DNA of 64,000 nucleotides. It comes from Bordetella ansorpii (GTDB taxonomy: Bacteria; Pseudomonadota; Gammaproteobacteria; Burkholderiales; Burkholderiaceae_B). The stretch lies in assembly GCF_900078705.1 (NCBI RefSeq), contig NZ_FKIF01000009.1, forward strand, positions 248,001-312,000. The letters are read 5' to 3'. The notes under the pieces were generated by a model that was not told where the DNA came from, searched no databases, and worked only from the letters and a program-made list of their open reading frames with translations. Shown piece by piece: positions 1-9,430 of the stretch (positions are counted from its first letter, which is position 1; the number at the start of each line of letters is the position of its first letter). Position numbers and translations under genes: made by a program.

Positions 1-256
1 TTGGGATTGGGTAACCATTTGCACACTCCTATCGATCGCTCCAGGCAGGGTACCCAGCCGCACGATTGCGGCGGTTTCCTGCCCTGGGGTTGAGCCGGCC
101 TTGCGTATCAAGAGCCTGTGACGAAATGGTAGAAGCGATGGCTTGCCCGGCGAATACCTACGACGACTCGATGCTTGCCCATTCCTATCAAAAGGCTCGT
201 TTTCCATCCTTGCCTCCGTCTACAATGGAGCCACGCCGCAGACACGGAGACACCAC

Positions 257-1222
257 GTGAAAAGCACCACCCCGGCATCCCTGCGCATGACCGACATCCT
301 GATGCGCCTGGCGCCCAACGAGGGCTACACCCAGTCGGCGCTGGACAGCGTGCGCCTGATGCGCTCGAACCGGCCGCTGGCTCGCACGCCCGTGCTGTAC
401 GAGCCCAGCATCGTCATCGTGTGCCAGGGCCGCAAGCTGGGCTTCCTGGGCGACGAGATGTATGTGTACGACGCGCAGCAGTACCTGGTGCTGTCGGTGC
501 CACTGCCCTTCTCCACCGAGACCATCGCCAGCGAGGACGAGCCGATGCTGGGCGTGGCCATCCGGCTGGACCTGCTGGAACTGAGCGAACTGATCACCGA
601 GCTCGACCATGCCGGCGGTCCGGCGCAGGGCGCGCCGGTGGGGATCGTGTCCACGCCGCTCGATGAAGACCTGGCCGATGCCACATTGCGGCTGTTGCGC
701 GCGCTGGCCTCGCCCCTGGACGCCCGGATACTGGGGCCGGCCATCGTCAACGAGATCTGCTTCCGGGTGCTGACGGGCGCCCAGGGCGTCGCCATGCGCG
801 CGGCGCTGGCGCACAACGGTCGGTTCGGGCGCGTGGCCCGTGCCTTGAACTGCATCCATGCCGATCTCGCGCAGCCGCTGACGGTGGCGCAACTGGCGAA
901 GGAGGCCGGAATGAGCGTACCGGCATTCCACGCGAACTTCCGGACGGTGACGCAGACCTCGCCCATCCAGTACATCAAGTCGACGCGCCTGCATCAGGCC
1001 CGCCTGCTGATGATCCGCGACGGCCTGACGGCGGCGGGCGCGGCGGCGAAGGTGGGGTATGAAAGCCCCTCGCAGTTCAGCCGGGAGTTCAAGCGCTTCT
1101 TCGGACGCACGCCGTCGGATGAAGTCCGGGATATGCGCGTGACGTTCAGCCTGTCGCCGGCAACGAAGCTGGAGGATCTGGAGTGGCGCGGCGAAGCCGC
1201 CGAGGAGGCCGCCGCGAACTGA
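257..1222 (+). CDS. AraC-family transcriptional regulator (AraC_N type)
   Basis: A 321-residue transcription factor. The N-terminal half (about residues 20-175) matches the AraC_N ligand-binding type, with the segment VLYEPSIVIVCQGRK. The C-terminal 100 residues carry the two-helix-turn-helix AraC domain, ending in GYESPSQFSREFKRFFG. The GTG start at 257 is chosen because GGAG lies 8 bases upstream; ATG 287 would cut into the conserved N-terminus. It is a clear paralogue of the regulator at 3955-4929. Regulators of this subfamily often control neighbouring oxidoreductases, but the target is unknown. The YceI gene lies about 220 bases downstream on the same strand. Confidence 0.9.
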   Translation: MKSTTPASLRMTDILMRLAPNEGYTQSALDSVRLMRSNRPLARTPVLYEPSIVIVCQGRKLGFLGDEMYVYDAQQYLVLSVPLPFSTETIASEDEPMLGVAIRLDLLELSELITELDHAGGPAQGAPVGIVSTPLDEDLADATLRLLRALASPLDARILGPAIVNEICFRVLTGAQGVAMRAALAHNGRFGRVARALNCIHADLAQPLTVAQLAKEAGMSVPAFHANFRTVTQTSPIQYIKSTRLHQARLLMIRDGLTAAGAAAKVGYESPSQFSREFKRFFGRTPSDEVRDMRVTFSLSPATKLEDLEWRGEAAEEAAAN

Positions 1223-1293
1223 TCCTTCAGCCGGCGCCATCCACGCTCATCACGCCAGAACAGGCCCGCGCCGCCGGCAGAAAATGGAACAGT

Positions 1294-1309
1294 GCGTCTT
1301 ATGAGACGC
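1294..1309. other. short hairpin between araC-like and yceI-like genes
   Basis: GCGTCT-TATG-AGACGC forms a perfect 6-bp stem with a 4-base loop in the 219-base gap between the regulator and the YceI gene. No T-run follows, so it is not a convincing terminator; it could be a weak terminator or a protein site. Confidence 0.25.
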
Positions 1310-1441
1310 GCCAAGCGGCCAAATTCGCCATGCTAGGATCGTCCTTCCCCTGGTTGCCCGGCGCGTCGATCATGAGCTCGCGGCCTGAGCCGACGGCCCG
1401 AGGGCAACCACCTGATCCACTTGCTGCATGAAGATCCGGCC

Positions 1442-2014
1442 ATGAAAAAACTCCTCATCACCTGCCTCGCACTGGCGGCCTCGCCCGTGATCGCGGCCCC
1501 CGTCACGTACAACCTCGATCCCTCGCACACCTACCCCAGCTTCGAAGTCGACCACTTCAACGGCGCATCGGTGTGGCGCGGCAAGTTCCTGAAAAGCTCG
1601 GGCAAGGTGGTGATCGACCGCGCCGCCAAGACGGGCAGCCTGGAAGTCGAGATCGACACCGCCACCGTCAGCAGCGGCGACGCGGACCTGGACAAGGAAA
1701 TCGTCAGCGACAAGATGCTGGACGTGGCGAAATTCCCCAAGGCCGTCTACAAGAGCAAGAAGTTCACCTTCAAGGGCGACGTCCCGACGAAGATCGAAGG
1801 CGAGTTCACGCTGCACGGCGTGACCCGCCCGCTGACGCTTACGCTGAATTCGTTCAAGTGCTATGAAAATCCGATCCTGAAGCGCGAAGTGTGTGGCGCC
1901 GATGCCCACGCCGAATTCAACCGTGCCGACTACGGCGTCAGCTTCGGCAAGGAATGGGGTTTCCAGATGTTCACGCGCCTGCAGATCCAGGTGGAGGGCG
2001 TCAAGGCGGACTGA
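1442..2014 (+). CDS. YceI-family periplasmic protein
   Basis: A 190-residue secreted protein. MKKLLITCLALAASPVIAA is a Sec signal peptide cleaved after about residue 20. The remainder is a YceI-like lipocalin-type beta barrel, starting TYNLDPSHTYPSFEVDH and containing the family's T-x-K-I-E-G-E-F-T-L-H-G-V-T-R-P-L pattern near residues 118-135. Family members bind isoprenoid-type lipids in the periplasm, and several are induced by base or osmotic stress. The ATG at 1442 is chosen because it gives the signal peptide; an upstream start at 1421 would spoil it. A strong hairpin follows at 2033. The ligand cannot be predicted. Confidence 0.88.
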   Translation: MKKLLITCLALAASPVIAAPVTYNLDPSHTYPSFEVDHFNGASVWRGKFLKSSGKVVIDRAAKTGSLEVEIDTATVSSGDADLDKEIVSDKMLDVAKFPKAVYKSKKFTFKGDVPTKIEGEFTLHGVTRPLTLTLNSFKCYENPILKREVCGADAHAEFNRADYGVSFGKEWGFQMFTRLQIQVEGVKAD

Positions 2015-2032
2015 TCGCCCCGGCTCCATTGA

Positions 2033-2078
2033 AACGGCCCCCGCACGTTGGATATTGCGCCAACGTGCGGGGGCCGTT
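2033..2078 (+). terminator. strong hairpin terminator after yceI-like gene
   Basis: A perfect 19-bp inverted repeat (2033-2051 with 2060-2078, starting AACGGCCCCCGCACG) with an 8-base loop begins 18 bases after the YceI stop codon. There is no long T-tract, only TT and then CA, so termination is inferred from stem strength and position. Confidence 0.6.
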
Positions 2079-2376
2079 CAGCTTGCGCCGCCCCAGGCGG
2101 CACGGAAGGCTCCCCCGCGATAACAACACCCCGCGTACGCATGAAGCGCCCGCGCTTGCCGAACGCTCGCGAACCGGCGTAAATTGGCCCCGTCGAAAAA
2201 GGCAGACTTGGTGTGGTCCAGCCCAAGTCCTTCCACCTCCCGGAAGCTCTGTCCATGCCCGCGCATGAGTCCCACGACGAACCGCCACGCGATCCCGCGT
2301 GAGTCCTGTTCGTCGGTGCGGTTCTCAAGACAACGAACTGTTCTGGTCGAACGGCCATTCCATTCCGAGGTCTCTC
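2079..2376. other. intergenic region upstream of flavin monooxygenase
   Basis: About 300 bases between the YceI terminator and the monooxygenase start. I see no gene with coding character here. The only clear signal is a GAGG ribosome-binding site at about 2367-2370. Confidence 0.4.
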
Positions 2377-3912
2377 ATGCACGATTCGATTTCCCATGAC
2401 GTCATCATTGCCGGCGCCGGCCCCGTCGGGCTGTTCCTGGCCTGCGAGCTGCGCCTGGCCGGTGTCTCGGTATTGGTGCTGGAACGAGCCGGCAATCCGG
2501 ACACGCCGCTGAAACGGCTGCCGTTCGGCATGCGCGGCCTGTCGGTGGCGACGCAGCAAGCCCTGGACCGGCGGGGTTTGCTGGCGGACGTCGCGGCCTG
2601 CCGGCCCGGCCAGGCGTCCGCCCCGCAAGACCGCGCGCCGCTGCCGCCCTGGATGCGGCAGCCCCGCCTGCTGGCGGGCCATTTCGCCGGCATCCCGATC
2701 CATCGGGACCAGGTGGACCCGTCCCGATGGCCGTATCGCCTGCCCGATGCCGAAGCAGGCATGCTGGTCAGCGACATCGCGCATATCGAACAGGTGCTGG
2801 CGGCCCGCGCCGTGACGATGGGCGCGGAGATACGGCGCGGCGCCGGCGTCTCGGCGGTCGCACAAACCGAAGACCATGTCACGGTGCAAGCGGGGGGACA
2901 GGCCTTCCATGCCCGTTGGCTGGTGGGATGCGACGGCGGCCGCAGCATGGTGCGCAAGTCGGCGGGCTTCACGTTCGAAGGCACCGATCCGGAATTCACC
3001 GGCTATTGCGCGGATATCGCCCTGGCGGATCCCGACGCCCTGGCGCCGGGCCGGCATCACACGCCCACGGGCATGTACACCTACCAGCGTCCGGGCTTCG
3101 TCACCCTGGTGGATTTCGATGGCGGCGCATTCCATCGCAGCGGACCGCTGACGCGGGAACACGTGCAATCGGTGCTGCGCCGGGTATCCGGGGTGGACGT
3201 CGAGCTCGTCGCGCTCGGGCTCGCCACGACGTGGAGCGACCGCGCCTTCCAGGCCACGGCCTATCGCCAAGGCCGCGTGCTGCTGGCCGGAGATGCCGCG
3301 CACACGCATTCGCCGCTGGGCGGCCAGGGCCTGAACCTGGGGTTGGGCGACGCCATGAATCTCGGCTGGAAACTGGCCGCCACGATCCACGGCGCCGCGC
3401 CACCGGGCTTGCTGGACAGCTACCCATCAGAGCGCATGCCCATCGGGGCGCGGATACTGGACTGGTCGCGCGCGCAGGTCGCCCTGCTGCGGCCCGGCGC
3501 AAGCTCGCGCGCGCTCGGGGCCATCCTGCGCGATCTCATCGAGACGCGCGATGGCGCAACCTATTTCGCGCAACGCCTGTGGGGCGTGTCATTGCGTTAC
3601 GAACTGGCTGATGCCCATCCGCTGGTGGGCCGTAGCGCACCGGACTTCGTGCTGGCAGACGGCACCCGGCTGGCGACACACCTGCGCCATGGCAAAGGCT
3701 TGCTGCTGGATTTCAGCGTTCGGGCGCCCTTGGCGGACATGGCGCGGCGCTGGGACGGCCGCATCGGGTATGTGTGCGGCGAAGCGGCAGACACCTGGGG
3801 CTTGAGCGCCGCGCTGGTGCGCCCTGACGGCATCGTCGCCTGGGCAGGCGAAGGAGAGCCGGACCAGACGGCCGCCTCGGCGGCGATCGAGAACGGGTTC
3901 GGGCTGCCGTAG
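2377..3912 (+). CDS. FAD-dependent aromatic-ring monooxygenase
   Basis: A 511-residue flavoprotein of the class A (PheA/TfdB, FAD_binding_3) type. The N-terminal dinucleotide fold is IIAGAGPVGLFLACELRL (residues about 9-26). The DG motif is WLVGCDGGRSMVRK, and the GD motif with the ribityl-binding segment is VLLAGDAAHTHSPLGGQGLN. The C-terminal 120 residues resemble the thioredoxin-like tail of phenol and polyketide hydroxylases. Such enzymes use NAD(P)H and O2 to hydroxylate phenolic or polyketide substrates; the substrate here is unknown. ATG 2377 follows GAGG by 6 bases. It is convergent with the AraC gene at 3955. Confidence 0.88.
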   Translation: MHDSISHDVIIAGAGPVGLFLACELRLAGVSVLVLERAGNPDTPLKRLPFGMRGLSVATQQALDRRGLLADVAACRPGQASAPQDRAPLPPWMRQPRLLAGHFAGIPIHRDQVDPSRWPYRLPDAEAGMLVSDIAHIEQVLAARAVTMGAEIRRGAGVSAVAQTEDHVTVQAGGQAFHARWLVGCDGGRSMVRKSAGFTFEGTDPEFTGYCADIALADPDALAPGRHHTPTGMYTYQRPGFVTLVDFDGGAFHRSGPLTREHVQSVLRRVSGVDVELVALGLATTWSDRAFQATAYRQGRVLLAGDAAHTHSPLGGQGLNLGLGDAMNLGWKLAATIHGAAPPGLLDSYPSERMPIGARILDWSRAQVALLRPGASSRALGAILRDLIETRDGATYFAQRLWGVSLRYELADAHPLVGRSAPDFVLADGTRLATHLRHGKGLLLDFSVRAPLADMARRWDGRIGYVCGEAADTWGLSAALVRPDGIVAWAGEGEPDQTAASAAIENGFGLP

Positions 3913-3954
3913 CGCCAGCAGCGCCAGCGCGGCGCCTTCCGGCCAACAGGCACG

Positions 3955-4929
3955 TCAATGCGACGACACGTACACCGCGTCCGCGAAGGCTTCCGGAATG
4001 GCGAAGCTCTCGCGCATGCGCCTGGCCTCGGCCGCGGGCGTCGCGCCGAACAGGCGCTTGAACTCGCGGTTGAACTGAGACGGGCTGGTGTAGCCCACCG
4101 CGTAACCCGCCGCCTCGGCGGTCAGGTCCTGGCGCACCATCAGCAAACGCCCTTGATGCAGCCGGGTCGATTTCACGTACTGCATCGGCGACACCTGCGT
4201 GATCGCCTTGAAGTGGCTGTGGAAACTGGGCACGCTCATGCCCGCCTCTTCGGCCAGCAGCGCCACGTCCAGGGGCTGCGCGTACCCGGCATGGATACGG
4301 CGCAAGGCGCGGCCGATCCTGCCGAAATGCCCGCGCATGGCCAGCGCCTGCCGCATCGCCGCACCCTGTTCGCCCGTCAACACGCGGAAATACAGTTCGC
4401 GCAGCAGGCCGGGGCCCAGCACGGCGGCCTCCAGCGGACGGCTCATGGCCTCTAGGAAGCGCAGCACCGAGGCCTGCATCGCCTGGTCCATCGGCGTGGA
4501 CATCATGCTCCGCGGCGCTTGCGCCTTGCCGTCCGCGCCCTGCAGGTCGATCCGCTCGGCCAGCTCGGCCGCCATCGTGAAATCCAGGTGCAGATACAGC
4601 GCCAGCAAGGGATGGTCCGCCGTGGCCTCGGTCTCCATGCTGAAAGGCACGGGCACCGACACGGCCAGATAGTGCCGCTCGTCGTACAGGTACAACTGCC
4701 CGCCGAAGTAGCCGCGCTTGCGGCCCTGGCAGACGATGACGATGCCAGGGTCGTACAGCACCGGCGTGCGCGGCAGCGCGCGGTTCGAACGCAGGATGCG
4801 CACGCTGGGCAGGGTCGTCAGGTTGTAGCCCTCGTCGGGCGCCAGGGCGTGCAGCAGCGCGATCATGCGCTGCTGGCCGACCAAGGGCGGCGCGCTCGTC
4901 GGCATCTTGGCGGGACGTTTTGCGCTCAT
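3955..4929 (-). CDS. AraC-family transcriptional regulator, divergent from SDR
   Basis: A 324-residue regulator with an AraC_N ligand-binding half (segment VLYDPGIVIVCQGRKRGYFG) and a C-terminal AraC DNA-binding domain ending in GYTSPSQFNREFKRLFG. It closely resembles the protein at 257-1222, so the two are paralogues. ATG 4929 is preferred over the in-frame TTG at 4941. It is divergent from the short-chain dehydrogenase at 5024, with 94 AT-rich bases between them that contain a near-palindrome. In this subfamily that arrangement usually means the regulator controls the dehydrogenase; here that is inference. Confidence 0.9.
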   Translation of the reverse strand: MSAKRPAKMPTSAPPLVGQQRMIALLHALAPDEGYNLTTLPSVRILRSNRALPRTPVLYDPGIVIVCQGRKRGYFGGQLYLYDERHYLAVSVPVPFSMETEATADHPLLALYLHLDFTMAAELAERIDLQGADGKAQAPRSMMSTPMDQAMQASVLRFLEAMSRPLEAAVLGPGLLRELYFRVLTGEQGAAMRQALAMRGHFGRIGRALRRIHAGYAQPLDVALLAEEAGMSVPSFHSHFKAITQVSPMQYVKSTRLHQGRLLMVRQDLTAEAAGYAVGYTSPSQFNREFKRLFGATPAAEARRMRESFAIPEAFADAVYVSSH

Positions 4930-4973
4930 AGCTTTATGCAAGATAAATAGCGAATCCTGGATTCATTGGCTTG

Positions 4974-4994
4974 ATGCACATAATTATTATGCAT
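4974..4994. promoter_or_regulatory. AT-rich near-palindrome in araC/SDR divergent intergenic
   Basis: The 21-base stretch ATGCACATAATTATTATGCAT is an imperfect dyad lying between the divergent AraC and SDR genes. It stands out as very AT-rich in a GC-rich chromosome, so it probably holds the overlapping promoters and may be the AraC operator. Confidence 0.4.
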
Positions 4995-5023
4995 TCTTCA
5001 ATCTAGATATCGGAGAAATCCAG

Positions 5024-5854
5024 ATGGCATCCCAAAAGATCCTGCTCATCACGGGCGTCAGCAGCGGCTTTGGCCGTGCCCTGGCACAGGAAGCATTGGC
5101 CGCGGGCCACACCGTGGTCGGCACGGTACGGAACGAGCAGGCACGGCAGGAATTCGAGGCCCTGTCCACGACGGCCCACGCGCGCCAGCTGGACGTGACC
5201 GACTTCGACGCCATCGACGGCATCGTGGCCGGCATCGAAGCCGGCATCGGCCCCATCGACATATTGGTCAACAACGCCGGCTACGGCCATGAAGGCGTCA
5301 TGGAAGAATCGCCGCTGTCGGAAATACGCCGGCAGTTCGACGTGAACGTGTTCGGCGCGGTCGCCATGATGAAGGCCGTGTTGCCCTTCATGCGGCAGCG
5401 CCGGCGCGGACACATCCTGAACATCACCTCGATGGGCGGCCACATCACCATGCCCGGCATCACCTACTACTGCGGCAGCAAATTCGCGCTGGAAGGCATT
5501 TCCGAGGCGCTGGGCAAGGAAGTGGCCTCGCTCGGCATCTCGGTGACGGCGGTGGCGCCGGGCTCGTTCCGCACGGACTGGGCGGGCCGCTCGATGGCCC
5601 GCACGCCGCGCTCCATCGCGGACTACGACGCGATCTTCGATCCCATCCGCCAGGCGCGCGAGGAAAAAAGCGGCAAACAGTTGGGCGATCCGGCGAAGGC
5701 GGCGCGGGCGATGCTGGCGGCGATCGATGCGGATCGACCGCCCGCGCATCTGTTGCTGGGCAGCGATGCCTTGGGCCTGGTGCGGGGCAGGCTGACGGCC
5801 TTCGCGCGGGAGATCGAGCAATGGGAAGCGCTGACGATTTCGACCGATGGTTGA
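5024..5854 (+). CDS. short-chain dehydrogenase/reductase
   Basis: A 276-residue classical SDR oxidoreductase. The coenzyme-binding motif is TGVSSGFG at residues about 10-17, the structural motif is NNAGYG near residue 87, and the catalytic Y-x3-K is in YYCGSKFALEG. The family uses NAD(P)(H) on alcohols and ketones; the substrate cannot be inferred. The ATG at 5024 follows GGAG (5012-5015) by 8 bases; the longer frame from 4865 would run into the divergent regulator. It is probably controlled by the AraC protein at 3955-4929. Confidence 0.9.
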   Translation: MASQKILLITGVSSGFGRALAQEALAAGHTVVGTVRNEQARQEFEALSTTAHARQLDVTDFDAIDGIVAGIEAGIGPIDILVNNAGYGHEGVMEESPLSEIRRQFDVNVFGAVAMMKAVLPFMRQRRRGHILNITSMGGHITMPGITYYCGSKFALEGISEALGKEVASLGISVTAVAPGSFRTDWAGRSMARTPRSIADYDAIFDPIRQAREEKSGKQLGDPAKAARAMLAAIDADRPPAHLLLGSDALGLVRGRLTAFAREIEQWEALTISTDG

Positions 5855-5989
5855 TACAGAGAGCGTTTTCCCGGGAGGTCTTCCCTGCGTGGACGGCGTA
5901 CGGCCGACGTCGCGGCGCTGCCCCAGCTCCATGGCGGAAGACCCGGCGAGGGATGAACTGAAGTCGCTCTTGAACCAGCCCCGGCAGTC

Positions 5990-8335
5990 TTACAACTCCA
6001 GCACGATCTTCGCGCCCTTGGCCCGCGAACAGCAGCTCATCATCTTGCCGTTCGCCTCGCGCTCGGCGCGCGTCAGCACCACGTCGCGGTGGTCGATGTC
6101 GCCGGCCAGCACGCGCACTTCGCAAGAGCCGCACAGGCCTTCCTCGCAATCGCTCTGCACGTCGATGTTGGCCGCGCGCAGCGCCGCCAGCAGGGTCTGG
6201 CCGGCCGGCACCTGCAACGTCAGCCCGGAATCCTTCAGTTCCACCTCGAAGCCGTGCTCCCTGGACGGATCCAGCTTGCCCAACGTGGAATGGAAATGCT
6301 CCACGCGCAGCGTGTCCGCGGGCCAATGCGCGCAAGCCTGCGCCAGCCCGTCCAGCATGCGTTCCGGCCCGCAGGCATAGACCTGCACGCCCGGACGAGG
6401 CTCAGCCAGCAACGCGGTGAAATCATTGCGCTGCCCCTCATCGCCCACGTGCACGCGCAGCCTGTCGCCGTGCAGCGCGGCCAATTCCGGCAGCAGGGCC
6501 ATGCAGGCGCGCGAGCGGCCGCTGTAGTGCAGTTCGTAATCGATGCCCAGCTCGCGCGCCCGGCGTGCCATCGCGCTGATCGGCGTGATGCCGATGCCGC
6601 CCGCGATGAAGACCGCGCGGCGGGTTTCCTCGTCCAGGCGGAAGTGCGTGCGCGGCCCACGCACGCGCAGCCGCATGCCTTGCCTCGCATTCGCATGGAT
6701 CCACGCCGAACCGCCCCGGCCGTCGGCCTCGCGCAGCACGGCGATCACCAGCCGCCCCGAATCCGCCGGATCGCCGCACAGCGAATACTGGCGGGACATG
6801 CCGGTGTCGCCGCACTCCACGTCGATGTGCGCCCCCGGCGCCCAGCGCGGCAGCGCGCGGCCGTCCGGCGAGGCCAACGCCAGCATCATCACGTCGCGCG
6901 CCACGAGCTCGGCGCGCTCCACCACCAGCGTCCGCGTGATGGCGCTGGCCGTGGGCTCGCCGATGCGCACGGGCTGCCGCGACGACAGCACTTCGGGCGT
7001 CCGCAACTCCGGATTCCGGCTGGCGTCCCACTCCACCCACAGATGCTCCGGCCCGCGGAACGAGGTATTCGGGACATAGGTGAAGCGCTGCTCGGCCAGC
7101 TTCATGTGCGGCAGGCGGCGGGTCAGTTCCTCCAGGAACACCTGCATCTCCATGCGGGCCAGATTCTTGCCCATGCACTGGTGCGAGCCGTAGCCGAACG
7201 TCAGCTGGTCGCTGGCGTTCTCGCGCCGGATGTCGAACAGGTCCGCATCGGCGAAATGCCGTTCGTCGTGATTGGCCGAGGCACTGACGATCAGCAGCTT
7301 CGAGCCCGCCGCGATCGGCACGCCCGCGATCTCGGTATCGCGCGTGGCCAGGCGGCGCCAGGCCGCCACCGAGCCGTTGTGGCGCAGGCACTCTTCCACC
7401 GCGTTGGGAATCAGCGAGGGATCCTCGCAGAGGTCGCGCCACGCATCGGGATGCTGCAACAGCAGCTTGATGGCGTTGGCCGAGGCGTTGGCCGTGGTCT
7501 CGTGCGCGGCCACGATGCCGGCCATCATCATCGAATGCAGGTATGAGTCCGTCACCACTTCGGGATGCTCGCGCTGCTTGCGGATGCCGTATTGCATCCA
7601 GCCCGGCTGGTCGGGATCCTGGCGCATCTTGTCCAGGATCTTGCCCGCCAACTGCCAGAAATTGCCGACGGCATGCGCCACGGCCACCTGTTCCTCGGGC
7701 TTGGGGCGGCCCCAGGTATTGACGGTATGCGCGATGGAGTACTGACGCAGCAGGTCCATGTCTTCCTCGGGCACGCCCAGGAAATGCAGCGCCACCGTCA
7801 GCGGCACTTCCCACAGCATCTGGTCAACCAGGTCGGCGCGGCCATCATTGACGAACTTGTCGACGTACTCGCGCGTCAGCCTGCGCACCATGGGCTCGTG
7901 GTGCTTCAGCGCCTCGGGCGTGAAGGGTTCCATCAGCACGCGGCGGCGCGGCATGTGCGCGGGCTCGTCCTCGTTGACCAGCGTGCGGTTCATCGCATAG
8001 CCATAGGTGGCCAGCACCGCGTTGGCTTCCGGCCCCGTCGGGGTGATCTTCTCCAGCGCGATGGACGGGCTGAAGGTGAGGTTGTCGCGGAAGATCGCCT
8101 TGATGTCGTCGTAGCGCGTGACCACCCAGTAGCCCAGCTTGGGGCTGTAGAACACGGGCTCCTGTTCGCGCGCCCAGCGCACATATTCCGGAGGGTCCTG
8201 CTGGTAGCCGTCGCCGAACGGATCGAACTCGGCCGCGCGCGCGCTGACGGTCACCGGACAGCCGCCGGCCGTGACAGCGGACGCGCCGGCGTGGTTGATG
8301 GGGCAACGCGAGACGGAAGGGGCGGTTGCGGACAT
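5990..8335 (-). CDS. self-sufficient cytochrome P450-reductase fusion (CYP116B-like)
   Basis: A 781-residue single-chain monooxygenase. Residues about 1-450 are a P450 heme domain, with heme-ligand Cys about residue 387 in FGYGSHQCMGKNLARMEM and the oxygen-activation helix AGIVAAHETTANAS. It is followed by a phthalate-dioxygenase-reductase-like module: FMN motif RQYSLCGDP, NAD motif FIAGGIGITPISAM, and a C-terminal 2Fe-2S ferredoxin (CEEGLCGSC and a later Cys near KMMSCCSR). This domain order and length match P450RhF/CYP116B enzymes, which hydroxylate or dealkylate without separate redox partners. ATG 8335 follows GGAGG by 6 bases. It is transcribed after the Bug-type gene at 8410-9384, probably as one operon. 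Confidence 0.95.
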   Translation of the reverse strand: MSATAPSVSRCPINHAGASAVTAGGCPVTVSARAAEFDPFGDGYQQDPPEYVRWAREQEPVFYSPKLGYWVVTRYDDIKAIFRDNLTFSPSIALEKITPTGPEANAVLATYGYAMNRTLVNEDEPAHMPRRRVLMEPFTPEALKHHEPMVRRLTREYVDKFVNDGRADLVDQMLWEVPLTVALHFLGVPEEDMDLLRQYSIAHTVNTWGRPKPEEQVAVAHAVGNFWQLAGKILDKMRQDPDQPGWMQYGIRKQREHPEVVTDSYLHSMMMAGIVAAHETTANASANAIKLLLQHPDAWRDLCEDPSLIPNAVEECLRHNGSVAAWRRLATRDTEIAGVPIAAGSKLLIVSASANHDERHFADADLFDIRRENASDQLTFGYGSHQCMGKNLARMEMQVFLEELTRRLPHMKLAEQRFTYVPNTSFRGPEHLWVEWDASRNPELRTPEVLSSRQPVRIGEPTASAITRTLVVERAELVARDVMMLALASPDGRALPRWAPGAHIDVECGDTGMSRQYSLCGDPADSGRLVIAVLREADGRGGSAWIHANARQGMRLRVRGPRTHFRLDEETRRAVFIAGGIGITPISAMARRARELGIDYELHYSGRSRACMALLPELAALHGDRLRVHVGDEGQRNDFTALLAEPRPGVQVYACGPERMLDGLAQACAHWPADTLRVEHFHSTLGKLDPSREHGFEVELKDSGLTLQVPAGQTLLAALRAANIDVQSDCEEGLCGSCEVRVLAGDIDHRDVVLTRAEREANGKMMSCCSRAKGAKIVLEL

Positions 8336-8409
8336 GGCGTCCTCCGGAGATGAAACGGGACAGGACGCGGGCCGGCCATCGCGCCGGCCCCGTCCGGGTG
8401 ACGAAGCGC

Positions 8410-9384
8410 TCAGTCGAGCTTGATGTTCAGGTCTTTGATCAGCTTGTGCCAGCGGGTGCGCTCGGCCTGCAGCAGGTCGCGGTACTCGGCCGGCGAGTTG
8501 CCCACCGGCTCGATGCCGAAGTCCACCAGCTTCTGGCGGATGGCCGGATCTTTGATGGTCGCCACCAGTTGGCGGTTCAGCGTGTCGATGACGGGCTGCG
8601 GCGTGGCGGCGGGCACCACGATGCCGACCAGCGCGGCCGCCTCGACGCCCTTGTAGCCCAGTTCGGCGAACGTGGGCACGTCGGGCAGTTGCGGCAGGCG
8701 CGTGGGGTTGGCGACGGCCAGCGCGCGCACCTTGCCGCCCTGGATGAAGCCGGCGCCCGCAGCCAGGTCGACCATCATGGCGGGGATCTGGCCGCCGGCC
8801 ACGTCGGCCAGGGCCGGCGCCGCGCCCCGGTAAGGCACGTGCACCAGGTTGACGCCCGTCTTCACCTTCAGCAGTTCCATCGCCAGGTGGTGCGGGCTGC
8901 CCGCGCCCGCCGAACCGTAGTCCAGGCCCCTGCCGCTGGACTTGGCGGCTTCCAGGAAGCCCTTCACGTCGTTGGCCTTCAGCGCGGGACCGGCCACCAG
9001 GATCATCGGAAAACGGCCCATCAGCGTGACGGGCGCCAGATCCTTGACCGGGTCGTACGACAGCTTCTGGTACAGCGCCGGATTGAAGACCAGCGTGCCG
9101 TTGTCGGCCGACAGCATGGTGTAGCCGTCGGGCGCGGAACGCGCGGTCTCGGAGGCGCCGATGGCGGTGTTGCCACCCGGCTTGTTGTCGATGACGACGG
9201 CCTGCCCCAGGCGGGTGGTCAGGCCCTGCCCCACGGTGCGGGCCAGAAAGTCGGACCCGCCGCCGGCCGCATACGGCACGATCCAGCGCACGGGCTTGGA
9301 CGGATAGGGTTCGGCGGCGTGCGCGGCGGGTGCGACCGCCAGCAGACAGAGGGCAAGGATGTGGGATATGCGGGCCAGGCGCAT
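8410..9384 (-). CDS. Bug-family (TctC-like) periplasmic solute-binding protein
   Basis: A 324-residue secreted protein. A Sec signal peptide (MRLARISHILALCLLAVAPA, cleaved after AAHA) is followed by the typical Bug start YPSKPVRWIVPYAAGGGSD. Bug proteins bind carboxylates, amides or aromatic acids. No TctA/TctB membrane partners are nearby, as is usual for the many orphan Bug genes in Bordetella-like genomes. ATG 9384 is preferred over the one at 9405 because a GGAG lies 6-7 bases upstream. It lies 74 bases upstream of the P450, suggesting it senses or captures that enzyme's substrate. Confidence 0.92.
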   Translation of the reverse strand: MRLARISHILALCLLAVAPAAHAAEPYPSKPVRWIVPYAAGGGSDFLARTVGQGLTTRLGQAVVIDNKPGGNTAIGASETARSAPDGYTMLSADNGTLVFNPALYQKLSYDPVKDLAPVTLMGRFPMILVAGPALKANDVKGFLEAAKSSGRGLDYGSAGAGSPHHLAMELLKVKTGVNLVHVPYRGAAPALADVAGGQIPAMMVDLAAGAGFIQGGKVRALAVANPTRLPQLPDVPTFAELGYKGVEAAALVGIVVPAATPQPVIDTLNRQLVATIKDPAIRQKLVDFGIEPVGNSPAEYRDLLQAERTRWHKLIKDLNIKLD

Positions 9385-9430
9385 GGTTGTCTCCGTGGGT
9401 GTCATGGCTGTTGTGGAATGCAGCGTATTT

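Noticed and set aside
66-260. 64-codon frame at the window start
   Set aside because: It overlaps the AraC start, lacks a ribosome-binding site and has an atypical composition. The first 256 bases show no supported gene.
1930-3390. 486-codon minus-strand frame over the flavin monooxygenase
   Set aside because: Antisense to a gene with complete FAD motifs. The product is His/Arg/Gly-rich without family features.
6089-7546. 485-codon plus-strand frame over the P450 fusion
   Set aside because: Mirror of the P450 gene, which has all its motifs on the minus strand.
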